From Paraburkholderia phenazinium (GTDB lineage Bacteria > Pseudomonadota > Gammaproteobacteria > Burkholderiales > Burkholderiaceae): a stretch of 64,000 nucleotides of DNA. Below the pieces are notes generated by a model, which saw nothing but the letters and a program-made list of their open reading frames with translations, had not been told where the DNA came from and made no database searches. The stretch is taken from assembly GCF_900142845.1 (NCBI RefSeq), contig NZ_FSRU01000002.1:2294001-2358000 (forward strand), in the 5' to 3' direction. Positions 53,137 through 62,404 of the stretch are shown one piece after another. How positions within the stretch are numbered: position 1 is the stretch's first letter; the number at the start of each line of letters is the position of its first letter. The translations under genes were made by a program, and so were the position numbers.

Positions 53137-53188
53137 CCGCCGGAGCGACGCGCTGCGGGCAATCTTCCGCAGCGTGTCGCTCCGGCGG
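53137..53188 (+). terminator. Long hairpin after nusB
   Basis: 22-base arms (53137-53158 and 53167-53188) are complementary with one mismatch, and enclose an 8-base loop. No T tract follows, so it may be a Rho-dependent or mRNA-stabilising structure rather than a simple intrinsic terminator. It lies between nusB and the aminotransferase gene. Confidence 0.7.
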
Positions 53189-53315
53189 CAGGCAGCGGGC
53201 GGGGTCGCCCCGGTTGCACTGCGCCGCGCCGGATCGGGCCGGACCCAGCCGGACTGCACCGCACCGGGAACCATATGCGCCAGGCGCGCCAAGCCCTTGA
53301 AACCGCACTTACTGT

Positions 53316-54509
53316 ATGAACTCCGTGACCGAACCATTGGTGCGGCTTGCTGCGCGTGTCGACGCCATCCAGCCTTTCTACGTGATGGAACTGGCGAAGG
53401 AAGCCGCCCTGCTGGAGCGCGAGGGACGCGACATCATCCACATGGGCATCGGCGAGCCCGATTTCACCGCCCCCGAGCCGGTCATCGAAGCTGCCGCGAG
53501 CGCGCTGCGCCGCGGCGTCACTCAGTACACCAGTGCGCTCGGACTGCACGCATTGCGCGAGGCGATTGCCGGACACTACGCGCAGGCCTACGGCATTCGC
53601 GTCGATCCGGCGCGCATCGTGGTCACCGCCGGCGCTTCGGCCGCGCTCTTGCTCGCGTGCGCAGCGCTGGTCGACCGTGACGATGAAGTGCTGATGCCCG
53701 ATCCCTGCTATCCGTGCAACCGGCACTTCGTCGCCGCCGCGGAAGGCAAGCCGGTGCTGGTGCCGAGCGGCCCGGCCGAGCGCTTCCAGCTGACCGCCGC
53801 GGATGTCGAGCGTCTCTGGAACGAACGTACGCGCGGCGTGCTGCTCGCGTCGCCGTCGAACCCCACCGGTACCTCCATCGAACCGGCGGAATTGAAGCGC
53901 ATCGTCGAAGCGGTCCGCGCGCGCGGCGGCTTCACGATCGTCGACGAAATCTATCAGGGCTTGAGCTACGACGCGCCGCCCGTCTCCGCGCTGTCGTTCG
54001 GCGAGGACGTGATCACCGTCAACAGCTTCTCGAAGTACTTCAACATGACAGGCTGGCGGCTCGGCTGGCTGGTGGTGCCGCCGTCGCTGGTGGGCGCGTT
54101 CGAGAAGCTCGCGCAGAACCTGTTCATCTGCGCCTCGGCGCTTGCGCAGCACGCGGCACTCGCGTGCTTCGAAGCGGACACGCTCGCGATCTACGAAGCG
54201 CGCCGCCTCGAGTTCAAGCGGCGCCGCGATTTCATCGCGCCGGCGCTCGAATCGCTCGGATTTTCAGTACCGGTGATGCCGGACGGCGCCTTCTATGTGT
54301 ACGCGGATTGCAGCCGGGTCGCCCACACGGCCGCCGGCGACAGCGCCGCGCTCACCCAAGCCATGCTGCACGACGCAGGTGTGGTGCTGGTGCCGGGCAT
54401 GGACTTCGGCAATCATGCGCCGCGCTCGTATATCCGCTTGTCGTATGCAACCGCGTACTCGAAGCTCGAAGAGGCGGTCGAGCGTTTGCATGGGTTCTTT
54501 GGGCGCTGA
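53316..54509 (+). CDS. Pyridoxal-phosphate-dependent aminotransferase (class I/II)
   Basis: The 397-residue fold-type I enzyme has the PLP lysine K240 (NSFSKYFNMTGWRLGW), the Tyr/Asp cofactor loop (FTIVDEIYQGLSYD) and the arginine RSYIRLSYA for the carboxylate near the C-terminus. The N-terminal AKEAALLEREGRDIIHMGIGEPDFTAPEPV is typical of the aspartate-type subgroup. The amino donor is not predictable. It follows nusB by about 200 bases with a hairpin and ends before a bidirectional terminator. Confidence 0.93.
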   Translation: MNSVTEPLVRLAARVDAIQPFYVMELAKEAALLEREGRDIIHMGIGEPDFTAPEPVIEAAASALRRGVTQYTSALGLHALREAIAGHYAQAYGIRVDPARIVVTAGASAALLLACAALVDRDDEVLMPDPCYPCNRHFVAAAEGKPVLVPSGPAERFQLTAADVERLWNERTRGVLLASPSNPTGTSIEPAELKRIVEAVRARGGFTIVDEIYQGLSYDAPPVSALSFGEDVITVNSFSKYFNMTGWRLGWLVVPPSLVGAFEKLAQNLFICASALAQHAALACFEADTLAIYEARRLEFKRRRDFIAPALESLGFSVPVMPDGAFYVYADCSRVAHTAAGDSAALTQAMLHDAGVVLVPGMDFGNHAPRSYIRLSYATAYSKLEEAVERLHGFFGR

Positions 54510-54605
54510 GCGGATCCAGGCGGGACTGAACCGGACGAACGGCCGAGCGGCGCGCTCGTCAAGCAACACGAGCACGCCGCCAAAAACAAAAAACTTCGCC
54601 GCATG

Positions 54606-54630
54606 AAAAAAGGCACCCGCGGGTGCCTTT
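54606..54630. terminator. Bidirectional terminator between aminotransferase and lytic transglycosylase genes
   Basis: AGGCACCC (54611-54618) pairs with GGGTGCCT (54621-54628) around a GC pair. An A tract lies to the left and a T tract to the right, so it works for the plus-strand aminotransferase and the minus-strand lytic transglycosylase. Confidence 0.85.
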
Positions 54631-54686
54631 CCTATTTGTCCTGCCGGTGCTACGCACGACCTTTACCGCGATGCCGCTGCCGCCAT

Positions 54687-55835
54687 TCAGGCGCCCAGCT
54701 CCGAGGTCGAAGCATGCTTGGTCGCCGTGCTGGCGTCGTCCTGTTCCGGCGCCTTCACCGGGGTGGTCGCGGTCAGCGGATGCGCCGCATCGAGCGTCAC
54801 CTGGACACGCTTGACCGGTGCCGCTCCGCTAGCCGGCGCCGCCACCGACGCAGTGGTCGTGACCGGCGCTTGCGGTGCGTTGATCGGCACCTTGCGGCCA
54901 CGTGCCACGTCGCGCAGACGGCCACGTTCGGCCATCACCTTCGCGCCATAACCGCCGTCGTCCTGCGTGGTCGAGCCCACATAGAGACGCAGGCCGCCCG
55001 GCAATGTACCGCCGCGAGCGATGCAGTCCTTCAGCACGAGCGCCCCAACCTTGATGTTGGCAAGCGGATCGAGCGCGGCGCTTTCGCCGCCGAAATACTG
55101 GAATTTATCCGAGTGCACCTTCGACATGACCTGCATCAGGCCCTGCGCCCCCACGCCGCTTTCGGCATACGGGTTGAAGCCCGATTCGATCGCCATCACG
55201 GAGAGCAGCAGCAGCGGATCGAGTCCGACTTCACGGCCGGTATCGAACGCCGCCTTGACGAGTTCGCTCACCGGTTCCTGGGCGACGCGATAGCGCCGCG
55301 CCAGATAGGACGCCACCAGATCCTGCTCGCGGGTGGAGACCAGCACGCGGTCGTCGCGGGCGTCGGCCGCCACACGTTGCGAAGGAATCAGACGCGCCAG
55401 CGCGCTGATGCTTTGCACGGAATGCGGGTCGAGCGCGTTGAACGCCGTGACGCCGAGACCGCTCGTGCCACTGCCGTCAAAGGCGCCGTCATAGCTCGTG
55501 TTGCTGGTTGCGCCATTGCTGGCGTCGCTGCCGGCCGCATTGGCGGACAGCGAATCGTCGGACGACACCCCGTTGGAGGGCGCGAACGACGGCAGCGGGT
55601 TGCCCTGCAACAGACGGGCGGGGCCGGCCTGCACAGCGGCAGAAATGACCGGCATCAGCTTGGCAGCCAGCGTACCGCGCCAGGTGGGCATCAGCCACAG
55701 CGCGAGCGCCAGCAGGATGGCGGAACCGCCAACAATGCTGAACAGATGATGACTCATACGCGTACCGCGACGCAAAACACCGCGCATGGCTTGCGCAAGT
55801 TTCTCGTCGGGACGCCACGTTAACCAGGCGTTCAT
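54687..55835 (-). CDS. Lytic transglycosylase (SLT domain), membrane-anchored
   Basis: The 382-residue protein has a short cytoplasmic start (WRPDEKLAQAMRGVLRRG), one N-terminal membrane helix (LFSIVGGSAILLALALWL, about residues 31-48), a Ser/Ala-rich linker, then an SLT domain at about 195-310 (LLSVMAIESGFNPYAESGVGAQGLMQVM), with candidate catalytic Glu in AIESGF. It ends in an Ala/Thr-rich tail. It would cut glycan strands of peptidoglycan in the periplasm, here as a chromosomal housekeeping enzyme unrelated in context to the T6SS one. It is divergent from ubiD (about 585-base gap). Confidence 0.9.
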   Translation of the reverse strand: MNAWLTWRPDEKLAQAMRGVLRRGTRMSHHLFSIVGGSAILLALALWLMPTWRGTLAAKLMPVISAAVQAGPARLLQGNPLPSFAPSNGVSSDDSLSANAAGSDASNGATSNTSYDGAFDGSGTSGLGVTAFNALDPHSVQSISALARLIPSQRVAADARDDRVLVSTREQDLVASYLARRYRVAQEPVSELVKAAFDTGREVGLDPLLLLSVMAIESGFNPYAESGVGAQGLMQVMSKVHSDKFQYFGGESAALDPLANIKVGALVLKDCIARGGTLPGGLRLYVGSTTQDDGGYGAKVMAERGRLRDVARGRKVPINAPQAPVTTTASVAAPASGAAPVKRVQVTLDAAHPLTATTPVKAPEQDDASTATKHASTSELGA

Positions 55836-56419
55836 TCAGATCTCCCATCTTGCATGATCTGCGAACCCCACCGGTCGAGCCGGCATCAAAACACGTTCGC
55901 AGAGTCAAGACGTCGCGTGCTCTGGTTAGGGCAGCAGCGGCGTCGGGAATACGGCATAACCGTCGGTGGGGAGCCATCTCGGAACTGCTCGGCGCCGTGC
56001 CTAAAAAGCACGCACGCAAAGGCTCCCACGCGAAAAACCAGCGTCAGGTCGCGCTGGCGAGGACTGCAAAAAAGGCCGTCAAATACCGTGCAGGGGGGTC
56101 GGTAAGCGGTGACGCGTTGCGTCGTAAGGACCGGGGGGCGGTGGTAAAAACGTTCACGCCCTGCAACCAATGTGGACGGATTCTAGCAGGGTTTAATAGA
56201 TCGTCAACACTATAGAACCGCAAATGTATAACTAATTGTAATAACGAACAGTGTTCAGCAGGTGGAAACCCGCGCGCTGCGCGCCTCTCAGGTCAGTTAC
56301 AGATTCGCGCCGTAACGTGCGCTAACCAACGCAGGTAAAATCGACAATCGTTCATGCGCGCTGCCTGGCTGTCGCGCCCCACTTTCCCGCCGCGCTGCGC
56401 GGCTCTGTATCCGGACCAG
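55836..56419. other. Divergent region between the lytic transglycosylase and ubiD genes
   Basis: About 585 bases. The part near 56205-56250 is AT-rich (ATAGAACCGCAAATGTATAA-type) and likely holds the ubiD promoter. A Lys/Arg-rich ORF at 55850-56215 has no recognised family and no good ribosome site; I do not count it. Confidence 0.55.
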
Positions 56420-57988
56420 ATGAAATACAAAGACCTGCGCGACTTCGTCGACCGTCTCGAGACGCTAGGCGAACTACGCCGTATCCCACAAAACGTCTCG
56501 CCCGTCCTGGAAATGACCGAGCTATGCGACCGCGTGCTGCGCGCCGGCGGCCCGGCATTGCTGTTTGAGAGCCGGCAGAGCCATGCGTTCCCGGTGCTCG
56601 GCAACCTGTTCGGCACGCCGCGGCGCGTCGCGCTCGGCATGGGGATCGAAAGCGGCGAGCAGGACGGCGATAGCGGCGCGCTGGAGTCGCTGCGCGACGT
56701 CGGCCGCCTGTTGTCGGCCCTGAAAGAGCCGGAGCCGCCCAAGGGCCTCAGGGACGCCGGCAAGCTGATCTCGCTCGCCAAGGCGGTCTGGGACATGGCG
56801 CCCAAGACGGTGAACGCCCCGCCCTGCCAGGAAATCGTCTGGGAAGGCACCGACGTGGACCTCGCGAAGCTGCCGATCCAGACCTGCTGGCCCGGCGACG
56901 CAGGGCCGTTGATTACATGGGGCCTGACGGTCACGCGCGGCCCGAACAAGAGCCGCCAAAACCTCGGCATTTACCGCCAGCAACTGATCGGCCGTAACAA
57001 ACTCATCATGCGCTGGCTCGCGCATCGCGGCGGCGCGCTCGATTTCCGCGAGTTCGCGCTGCAGAACCCGGGCAAGCCGTACCCGGTCGCGGTCGTGCTC
57101 GGCGCCGACCCGGCCACCATCCTCGGCGCGGTCACGCCGGTGCCCGACACGCTCTCCGAATACCAGTTCGCGGGCCTGTTGCGCGGCGCCCGGACCGAAC
57201 TCGCGAAGTGCATCACGCCGGGCGTCGACACGCTGCAGGTGCCGGCACGCGCGGAGATCGTTCTGGAAGGCTTCATCTATCCGCAGGAAGGCGTCCCCGC
57301 GCCGGCGCCGGCCGGCGCGCCGCCACGGCCTACAAAAGGAGCAAGCGCCGCATACGAACACGCGCTCGAAGGTCCTTATGGCGATCACACCGGCTACTAC
57401 AACGAACAGGAGTGGTTTCCGGTGTTCACCGTCGAGCGGATCACGATGCGCCGCGACGCGATCTACCATTCCACCTACACGGGCAAACCGCCTGACGAGC
57501 CCGCCGTGCTGGGCGTCGCGCTCAACGAAGTGTTCGTGCCGCTGTTACAGAAGCAGTTTGCCGAGATCACGGATTTCTATCTGCCGCCCGAAGGTTGCAG
57601 CTACCGGATGGCAATCGTGCAGATGAAGAAAAGCTACCCCGGACATGCCAAACGGGTGATGTTCGGCGTGTGGAGTTTCTTGCGACAATTCATGTACACG
57701 AAGTTCATCGTCGTGGTGGACGAGGACGTGAATATTCGCGACTGGAAAGAAGTGATCTGGGCCATCACCACGCGGATCGATCCGGTACGCGATACGGTGC
57801 TGGTCGACCGTACGCCGATCGACTATCTGGATTTCGCCTCGCCGGTCGCGGGACTCGGTTCGAAGATGGGCCTCGACGCCACCAACAAATGGCCAGGCGA
57901 AACCGATCGCGAATGGGGCCGTCCGATCGAGATGGACGCCGCGGTGAAACGGCGCGTCGATACGTTGTGGACAGAGTTGGGCCTGTAG
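56420..57988 (+). CDS. ubiD: 4-hydroxy-3-polyprenylbenzoate decarboxylase
   Basis: This enzyme decarboxylates the ubiquinone precursor using prenylated FMN. The ATG at 56420 ([19 protein letters not shown]) gives 522 residues, in the normal range; the ORF extends 22 codons upstream without homology. Family landmarks are [18 protein letters not shown]-type [22 protein letters not shown], and [22 protein letters not shown] with the cofactor/Mn region near [13 protein letters not shown] [27 protein letters not shown] at the C-terminus. It ends 14 bases before the convergent dehydratase gene. Confidence 0.96.
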   Translation: MKYKDLRDFVDRLETLGELRRIPQNVSPVLEMTELCDRVLRAGGPALLFESRQSHAFPVLGNLFGTPRRVALGMGIESGEQDGDSGALESLRDVGRLLSALKEPEPPKGLRDAGKLISLAKAVWDMAPKTVNAPPCQEIVWEGTDVDLAKLPIQTCWPGDAGPLITWGLTVTRGPNKSRQNLGIYRQQLIGRNKLIMRWLAHRGGALDFREFALQNPGKPYPVAVVLGADPATILGAVTPVPDTLSEYQFAGLLRGARTELAKCITPGVDTLQVPARAEIVLEGFIYPQEGVPAPAPAGAPPRPTKGASAAYEHALEGPYGDHTGYYNEQEWFPVFTVERITMRRDAIYHSTYTGKPPDEPAVLGVALNEVFVPLLQKQFAEITDFYLPPEGCSYRMAIVQMKKSYPGHAKRVMFGVWSFLRQFMYTKFIVVVDEDVNIRDWKEVIWAITTRIDPVRDTVLVDRTPIDYLDFASPVAGLGSKMGLDATNKWPGETDREWGRPIEMDAAVKRRVDTLWTELGL

Positions 57989-58002
57989 TTTCAGCCCGGA
58001 AT

Positions 58003-58968
58003 TCAGCCCAGAAACTGCGCCAGCCGCGCCAGATCCACATTGCCGCCGCTGAGCAGCACGCCAACCCGCTTGCCCTGCACCGGCACGATGCCGCTCATCA
58101 CCGCAGCGGCGGCGAGGCAACCGGTCGGCTCCACAACGATCTTCATGCGCTGCGCGAAAAAGCGCATCGTCTCGATCAACTGGGCATCCGTCACCGTCAC
58201 CACCTGTTCCACCAGACGCTGGATGATCGGAAAGGTGTACAGCCCCAGATGCGTTGCCGCTGCGCCATCCGCGATGGTGTGCGGCACTTCGATATGCACA
58301 ATCTCGCCACGCGCCAGCGACTGCTGGCCGTCGTTGCCGGCCTCCGGCTCGACGCCGATCACCTTGCAGTCGGGGCTTAACTCGGCCGCCGCCAGCGCGC
58401 TGCCGGCGAGTAATCCACCACCGCCCAGACACACGAACAGCAGATCGAGCGGACCGGTTTGCGCGAGCAGTTCCGTCACGGCCGTCCCCTGCCCGGCGAT
58501 CACATGCGGATGGTCATACGGCGGAATCAGCGTCATGCCGCGCTCGCGCGCGAGCCGCTGGCCGATCGCTTCGCGATTTTCCTTGTAGCGGTCGTAGATG
58601 ATCACTTCGCCGCCGTAGCCTTGCGTCGCGGCCACCTTCGCGGCGGGCGCGTCGTGCGGCATGACGATCGTCGCGCGCATGCCCTCGAGCTGCGCCGACA
58701 GCGCGATGGCCTGGGCATGGTTGCCCGACGAAAAAGTCACGACGCCGGCATCCCGCTGCGCATAGTCGAAGTGCGACAGCGCGTTATAGGCGCCGCGAAA
58801 CTTGAACGCGCCCATGCGCTGGAAGTTCTCGCATTTGAAGTAGATCGACGCACCGGTGCGTTCATTGGCCGTGCTGGACGTGAGGACCGGCGTGCGATGA
58901 GCGACACCCTCGAGACGCGCAGCGGCATCGACGACGTCGACATAGGTGGGAGCGGGGAGCACTGGCAT
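58003..58968 (-). CDS. Threonine dehydratase / serine racemase-like PLP enzyme
   Basis: The ATG at 58968 gives 321 residues: PLP lysine in MGAFKFRGAYNA, SSGNHAQAIALSAQLEG, and the phosphate-binding loop CLGGGGLLAGSALA, with VLLSGGNVDL near the C-terminus. It lacks a C-terminal ACT regulatory domain, so it is a short catabolic-type dehydratase or serine/threo-hydroxyaspartate enzyme. It deaminates threonine or serine to 2-oxo acids. The upstream 27-residue extension of the ORF is not conserved. Convergent with ubiD. Confidence 0.92.
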   Translation of the reverse strand: MPVLPAPTYVDVVDAAARLEGVAHRTPVLTSSTANERTGASIYFKCENFQRMGAFKFRGAYNALSHFDYAQRDAGVVTFSSGNHAQAIALSAQLEGMRATIVMPHDAPAAKVAATQGYGGEVIIYDRYKENREAIGQRLARERGMTLIPPYDHPHVIAGQGTAVTELLAQTGPLDLLFVCLGGGGLLAGSALAAAELSPDCKVIGVEPEAGNDGQQSLARGEIVHIEVPHTIADGAAATHLGLYTFPIIQRLVEQVVTVTDAQLIETMRFFAQRMKIVVEPTGCLAAAAVMSGIVPVQGKRVGVLLSGGNVDLARLAQFLG

Positions 58969-59027
58969 CGGCGGGGCACTCCAAAGCAGGGAAAGAAGAA
59001 GGCATTCTCCCAGCTTCGTCCGCAAAA

Positions 59028-59070
59028 CGAAAACGGCGTAACGCGGCAATCAAGCCTGCGTTACGCCGTT
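59028..59070 (-). terminator. Rho-independent terminator of the Gly/Tyr-rich protein gene
   Basis: The 13-bp perfect stem AACGGCGTAACGC (59032-59044) / GCGTTACGCCGTT (59058-59070) is followed on the minus strand by TTTTCGTTTTGC. It ends the transcript of the gene that stops at 59146 before the dehydratase gene begins. Confidence 0.85.
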
Positions 59071-59145
59071 GCGATCCCTCATGCGCTGCGGTTCAGGTGA
59101 CTGACACCTGCCACTCACCTGCAGCGCGCGTCGCATGCGCGACGA

Positions 59146-59454
59146 TTAGCGGCGATAGTAGCCGTGCCCGTAGTAACCGTGGCCGTAATACCCGTGCCCG
59201 TAATAGCCGCGGTGGTAGTACGGACCGCGATAGCCGTAGTAGCCATAACCACCGCCCACCACGACAACCGGCGGCGCATAGACGACCGGCGGAGGCGGCG
59301 GTGCGTAATACACCGGCGGTGGCGCGGCATAAACCGGATAAGCCGGCGCCACAGGAATGCCGATCCCGATACCGACGGACACGTGCGCCTGCGCAGCGGT
59401 GGCGAGCCCCACACCCAGTGCAGCGGCAACAACAAACGGAATGATCTTTTTCAT
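59146..59454 (-). CDS. Secreted Gly/Tyr/His-rich repeat protein
   Basis: The ATG at 59454 has GGAG upstream and gives 102 residues with a Sec signal (MKKIIPFVVAAALGVGLATAAQA-HV). The mature part has a Pro/Tyr/Val-rich stretch (YAAPPPVYYAPPPPPVVYAPPVVVVGGGYGYYG) and ends with four GYYGH-type units. The repeat reads from near-identical 15-base DNA units (59160-59210). Family function is unknown; the composition resembles surface or metal-binding proteins of proteobacteria. It has its own terminator downstream. Confidence 0.8.
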   Translation of the reverse strand: MKKIIPFVVAAALGVGLATAAQAHVSVGIGIGIPVAPAYPVYAAPPPVYYAPPPPPVVYAPPVVVVGGGYGYYGYRGPYYHRGYYGHGYYGHGYYGHGYYRR

Positions 59455-59850
59455 TTTCTTCTCCAAGCGCGGCCGGATGACCGTGTCGCATGACCATGCA
59501 TGCTATGGAATTCAATGTATCGAAAAAGGATCGGCACTGCTGTGGACATTTGTTGCAAATTGCAATCGGTGTATAGACGCTGAAATACGCGGCAATCTCT
59601 GACTCCACGCCTGGCAGCCTCGCTGTCTCGAAAACTAAGGGTTTGCGCGCGGCCATAGCGTGCGCGGAGCGCGACTTTACCGGCTGGCGGAACGCGGGAG
59701 CACCGCGACCGGTAATCTTTAATTACAAATTCACTTCAATCTACGCCGCACTGAAGGCTGGTCGAAACACGGCAATCTGCGAGCCGCGCCGTAAACGCAA
59801 AATGCCCGGCGCGACGGCCGGGCATTTCTTACCCTTTGGGGGACAAATCT
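59455..59850. other. Intergenic region upstream of the Gly/Tyr-rich gene
   Basis: About 400 bases. TTGCAA occurs twice in tandem near 59549-59562 (GTTGCAAATTGCAATC), a possible regulatory site. No convincing gene. A strong terminator of the small gene at 59851 lies at its right end (59800-59827). Confidence 0.55.
59800..59827. terminator. Intrinsic terminator after the 53-residue gene
   Basis: The 11-bp perfect stem AAATGCCCGGC (59800-59810) / GCCGGGCATTT (59817-59827) with loop GCGACG. On the minus strand it follows the small gene ending at 59851; T-rich on both sides. Confidence 0.85.
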
Positions 59851-60012
59851 TCAACCCACTTTTACATAGGTGAATTCGCGGGTCACATTCGGTGGCACGT
59901 AGGCCCCGCTGATCTTGACACGTGGCGTGAGGCGCTTTTTTTGATCCCACCAGCGGCGGCGCTGCGAATGAGTCAAGAACCGCAAGTGCTTTCGGTAAGA
60001 AAAGATGCTCAT
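59851..60012 (-). CDS. Small conserved-looking basic protein of unknown function (53 residues)
   Basis: The ATG at 60012 has GGGAGG about 6 bases upstream, a much better start than the longer in-frame ORF upstream. The product MSIFSYRKHLRFLTHSQRRR... is rich in Arg/Lys/Trp with a hydrophobic TREFTYVKVG end and no signal or membrane segment. A strong terminator lies 24 bases after the stop. The clear ribosome site plus terminator support a real gene; its role is unknown. It is divergent from the DUF2520 gene at 60301. Confidence 0.7.
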   Translation of the reverse strand: MSIFSYRKHLRFLTHSQRRRWWDQKKRLTPRVKISGAYVPPNVTREFTYVKVG

Positions 60013-60300
60013 AGTGACCTCCCGAATCTGACTGCGAGACAGAAAAAATGCCAACAGCAAACCCACACTTCTTCGACCAAATTCATTCTGAGCAGTTTCC
60101 GGGCCTACAGGGGTCGCGCGGGCGGATGACCCGTCGTGCGCACCATACGGCGCAGAAATTGATCTGAGGAAACGGCCGTCGCGGCGCACCTCGTCCCACC
60201 CGCTCGGCCGGGGATCCGGCCCCCGGCTCGCGAGCGCTTATTGAATGCGCGATACTCCAGCTTTCCGTTCACATTCATTGTGCCGCCCGGAGCAGGAACC

Positions 60301-61266
60301 ATGTCCCAGTCCTCCTTGCCGCGTCTTGGCTTCATCGGCGCGGGGCGCCTTGCGCGTTGCCTTGCGCTCGGCTTCACCCAGGCCGGCTATCCGGTCACGG
60401 CCATTGCCAGCCGCACGCTGGAATCGGCCCGCCGGCTCGCCGGCCAGATCGACCAGTGCGCGGCGTACGACGACCCGCAACAGGTCGTCGACGCCGCCGA
60501 TATCGTCTTTCTATCCGTTCCCGACGACAGCATCGGTACGACGGCGAACACTTTGCGCTTCAATTGCGCGCCTGGTTCGCCCGACTCTCCCGATGCACCC
60601 GCCTCGGCCGGGCGTCTGCGCGCGCTGGTTCATTGCAGCGGCGCCTCGCCGGTGGAACTGCTCGCGCCGGTACAGTCGCAGGGCGCGTCGATCGGTGGTT
60701 TTCACCCACTGTACCTGTTTAGCGGCGATCCCGCAGATACGGAGCGGATCGGCGGCTGCTCGATCACCATCGAGGCCGACGGCGCGCTCAAGGAGGCCCT
60801 CACGGCACTCGCCGTGGCGCTGCGCTGCCATCCGCTGTCGATTCCGCCGGGCGGCCGCATGCTCTACCACGGCGCAGCCCACTACGCGGCGAGCTTTGCG
60901 CTGTGCAGCCTCGCCGAATGCGTGGCGCTCTGGCGCACCCTCGGTTTTGCCGAAGAGGACGCGTTGCGCGCGCTCTTGCCGATGCTGTCCGGCACGCTTC
61001 AGACGGCCCGCGACCGAGGTTTGCCCGGCGCGCTCGCCGGCCCGATCTCGCGCGGCGACACGGGCGTCGTGCGCAAGCAGCTTGCGCTGTTCGAAGGACT
61101 GGGCGGCGACCACGCGGCGCTATACGGCCTGATGAGCCGGCGTGCGGTTGCACTCGCGCGCCGGCGCGCCACGCCGCCGGCCACGATCGACGCCATCGCG
61201 GACGCTGTCGAAGAATCGCTCGCGCGTTCGCTGAATCAGGCGCCGGCGGGTACTAGCGTCAAGTAA
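60301..61266 (+). CDS. DUF2520 / Rossmann-fold oxidoreductase
   Basis: The ATG at 60301 (AGGA upstream) gives 321 residues. An N-terminal NAD(P)-binding fold (LGFIGAGRLARCLALGFTQAGYPV, residues 8-31) precedes a DUF2520 helical domain (GGFHPLYLFSGDPADTERIGGCSITIE and GAAHYAASFALCSLAECVALWR, LAGPISRGDTGVVRKQL). The layout resembles pyrroline-5-carboxylate reductase and ketopantoate-type reductases, but the substrate is not known. The upstream 20-residue ORF extension is not conserved. It is followed by the EthD gene in the same direction. Confidence 0.9.
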   Translation: MSQSSLPRLGFIGAGRLARCLALGFTQAGYPVTAIASRTLESARRLAGQIDQCAAYDDPQQVVDAADIVFLSVPDDSIGTTANTLRFNCAPGSPDSPDAPASAGRLRALVHCSGASPVELLAPVQSQGASIGGFHPLYLFSGDPADTERIGGCSITIEADGALKEALTALAVALRCHPLSIPPGGRMLYHGAAHYAASFALCSLAECVALWRTLGFAEEDALRALLPMLSGTLQTARDRGLPGALAGPISRGDTGVVRKQLALFEGLGGDHAALYGLMSRRAVALARRRATPPATIDAIADAVEESLARSLNQAPAGTSVK

Positions 61267-61343
61267 GCCGTGATAATGTGACGACCGGCGCAGCGCGCAA
61301 TCCGCTTGCGCCTCGCTCCGGGACCAACCGACGAGAACGCATA

Positions 61344-61664
61344 ATGATCAAGGTCAGCATCCTCTATCCGTACCGCGAAAACGGCACATTCGACGTGGAC
61401 TATTACTGCGGCACGCACATGCCGCTGGCGGCCAGGCTGTTCGGGGCAGTGCTCAAAGGCTGGTCGGTGGATATCGGCATCAATGCCGGGCCGCCGGGCA
61501 CGCCGCCGCCCTACGTCGCGGCCGGGCATTTCCTGTTCGACACGATTGAGGCGTTCTACACGGTCTTCAAGCCGGCCTCCGAGACCCTGCTTGCCGACAT
61601 CCCGAACTACACCGACGGCGGCAACGGCTCGATCCTGATCAGCGAGATCAAGGTCACGGTCTAG
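61344..61664 (+). CDS. EthD-family protein
   Basis: The ATG at 61344 gives 106 residues in the dimeric ferredoxin-like EthD fold: IKVSILYPYRENGTFDVDYYCGTHMPLAARLFG (typical FD.dYY...H.P start) and AGHFLFDTIEAFYTVF later. EthD proteins assist ether-degradation or act as small oxidoreductases; here only the fold is certain. It lies 77 bases after the DUF2520 gene. A gap of about 170 bases precedes yggT. Confidence 0.9.
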   Translation: MIKVSILYPYRENGTFDVDYYCGTHMPLAARLFGAVLKGWSVDIGINAGPPGTPPPYVAAGHFLFDTIEAFYTVFKPASETLLADIPNYTDGGNGSILISEIKVTV

Positions 61665-61830
61665 CTCGATTTGCATTGGACAGCGCGGCTTCGGCTTCAG
61701 CCGTGGCGGCGCAGCGGATGGCAACGCGCACAGTACGCGAACTTATGAACACGCCGGCGTGCCCATCGGGGCGAGCCGGCGCCCGGCGTCCGGTTCCCAT
61801 CGGACGCTACCCTGAAGGAAAGGACCTGAG

Positions 61831-62394
61831 ATGTTCGGCGATATCGCCCGTTTTCTGCTCAATACCGTTTTCACGCTGTTCGGCGCGGCGCTGCTGTTGC
61901 GCGCATGGCTGCAAGTCGTCCGCCTGCCGCCGTATAACCCGGTCTCGAACGCCGTGCTGCACGCCACCAACTGGATCGTGCTGCCGCTGCGCCGCATCGT
62001 GCCCAGTACCCGCAGCATCGATTGGGCGAGCATCCTCGCCGCGCTGATCGCCGCCGTCGTCTATGTCGTGCTGATGGTGGCCGTCACCGGCGTCGATCCG
62101 CTCGCGCTGTGGCCAACCTTGCTGATCGTCGCGCTGCTGACGGTGGTCAAGTGGGGGCTCAACCTGATCATCTGGTTGACCATCCTGATGGCGCTGCTGT
62201 CGTGGCTCAATCCGCGCTCGCCGGCTATGCCGATTCTGTTTCAGCTCACTGCGCCGTTTCTGAATCCGCTGCGCCGCGTGGTGCCGAATCTCGGCGGCAT
62301 CGACCTGTCGCCGATCCTGTTGTTCGTGATCGTCCAGGTGCTGTTGATGATCGTCACCCGGGCCGCCGTGCAACTGACGTACTTCGTCATCTGA
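61831..62394 (+). CDS. YggT family membrane protein
   Basis: The 187-residue protein has two YggT-type repeats, each with two membrane helices: FLLNTVFTLFGAALLLRAWLQVVRLPPYNPVSNAVL and a C-terminal half with WLTILMALLSWLNPRSPAMPILFQLTAPFLNPLRRVVPNLGGIDLSPILLFVIVQVL. The LNPLRR / NPVSNAV signatures are diagnostic. In E. coli YggT is linked to osmotic tolerance and potassium handling; that role is from the literature, not this sequence. AAGGAAAGG precedes the ATG. It ends 10 bases before the convergent Sel1 gene. Confidence 0.92.
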   Translation: MFGDIARFLLNTVFTLFGAALLLRAWLQVVRLPPYNPVSNAVLHATNWIVLPLRRIVPSTRSIDWASILAALIAAVVYVVLMVAVTGVDPLALWPTLLIVALLTVVKWGLNLIIWLTILMALLSWLNPRSPAMPILFQLTAPFLNPLRRVVPNLGGIDLSPILLFVIVQVLLMIVTRAAVQLTYFVI

Positions 62395-62404
62395 GTTGTC
62401 GTCG

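Noticed and set aside
55850-56215. Lys/Arg-rich 121-residue ORF between the lytic transglycosylase and ubiD genes
   Set aside because: No ribosome site, no recognised family, and it covers the probable ubiD promoter area.
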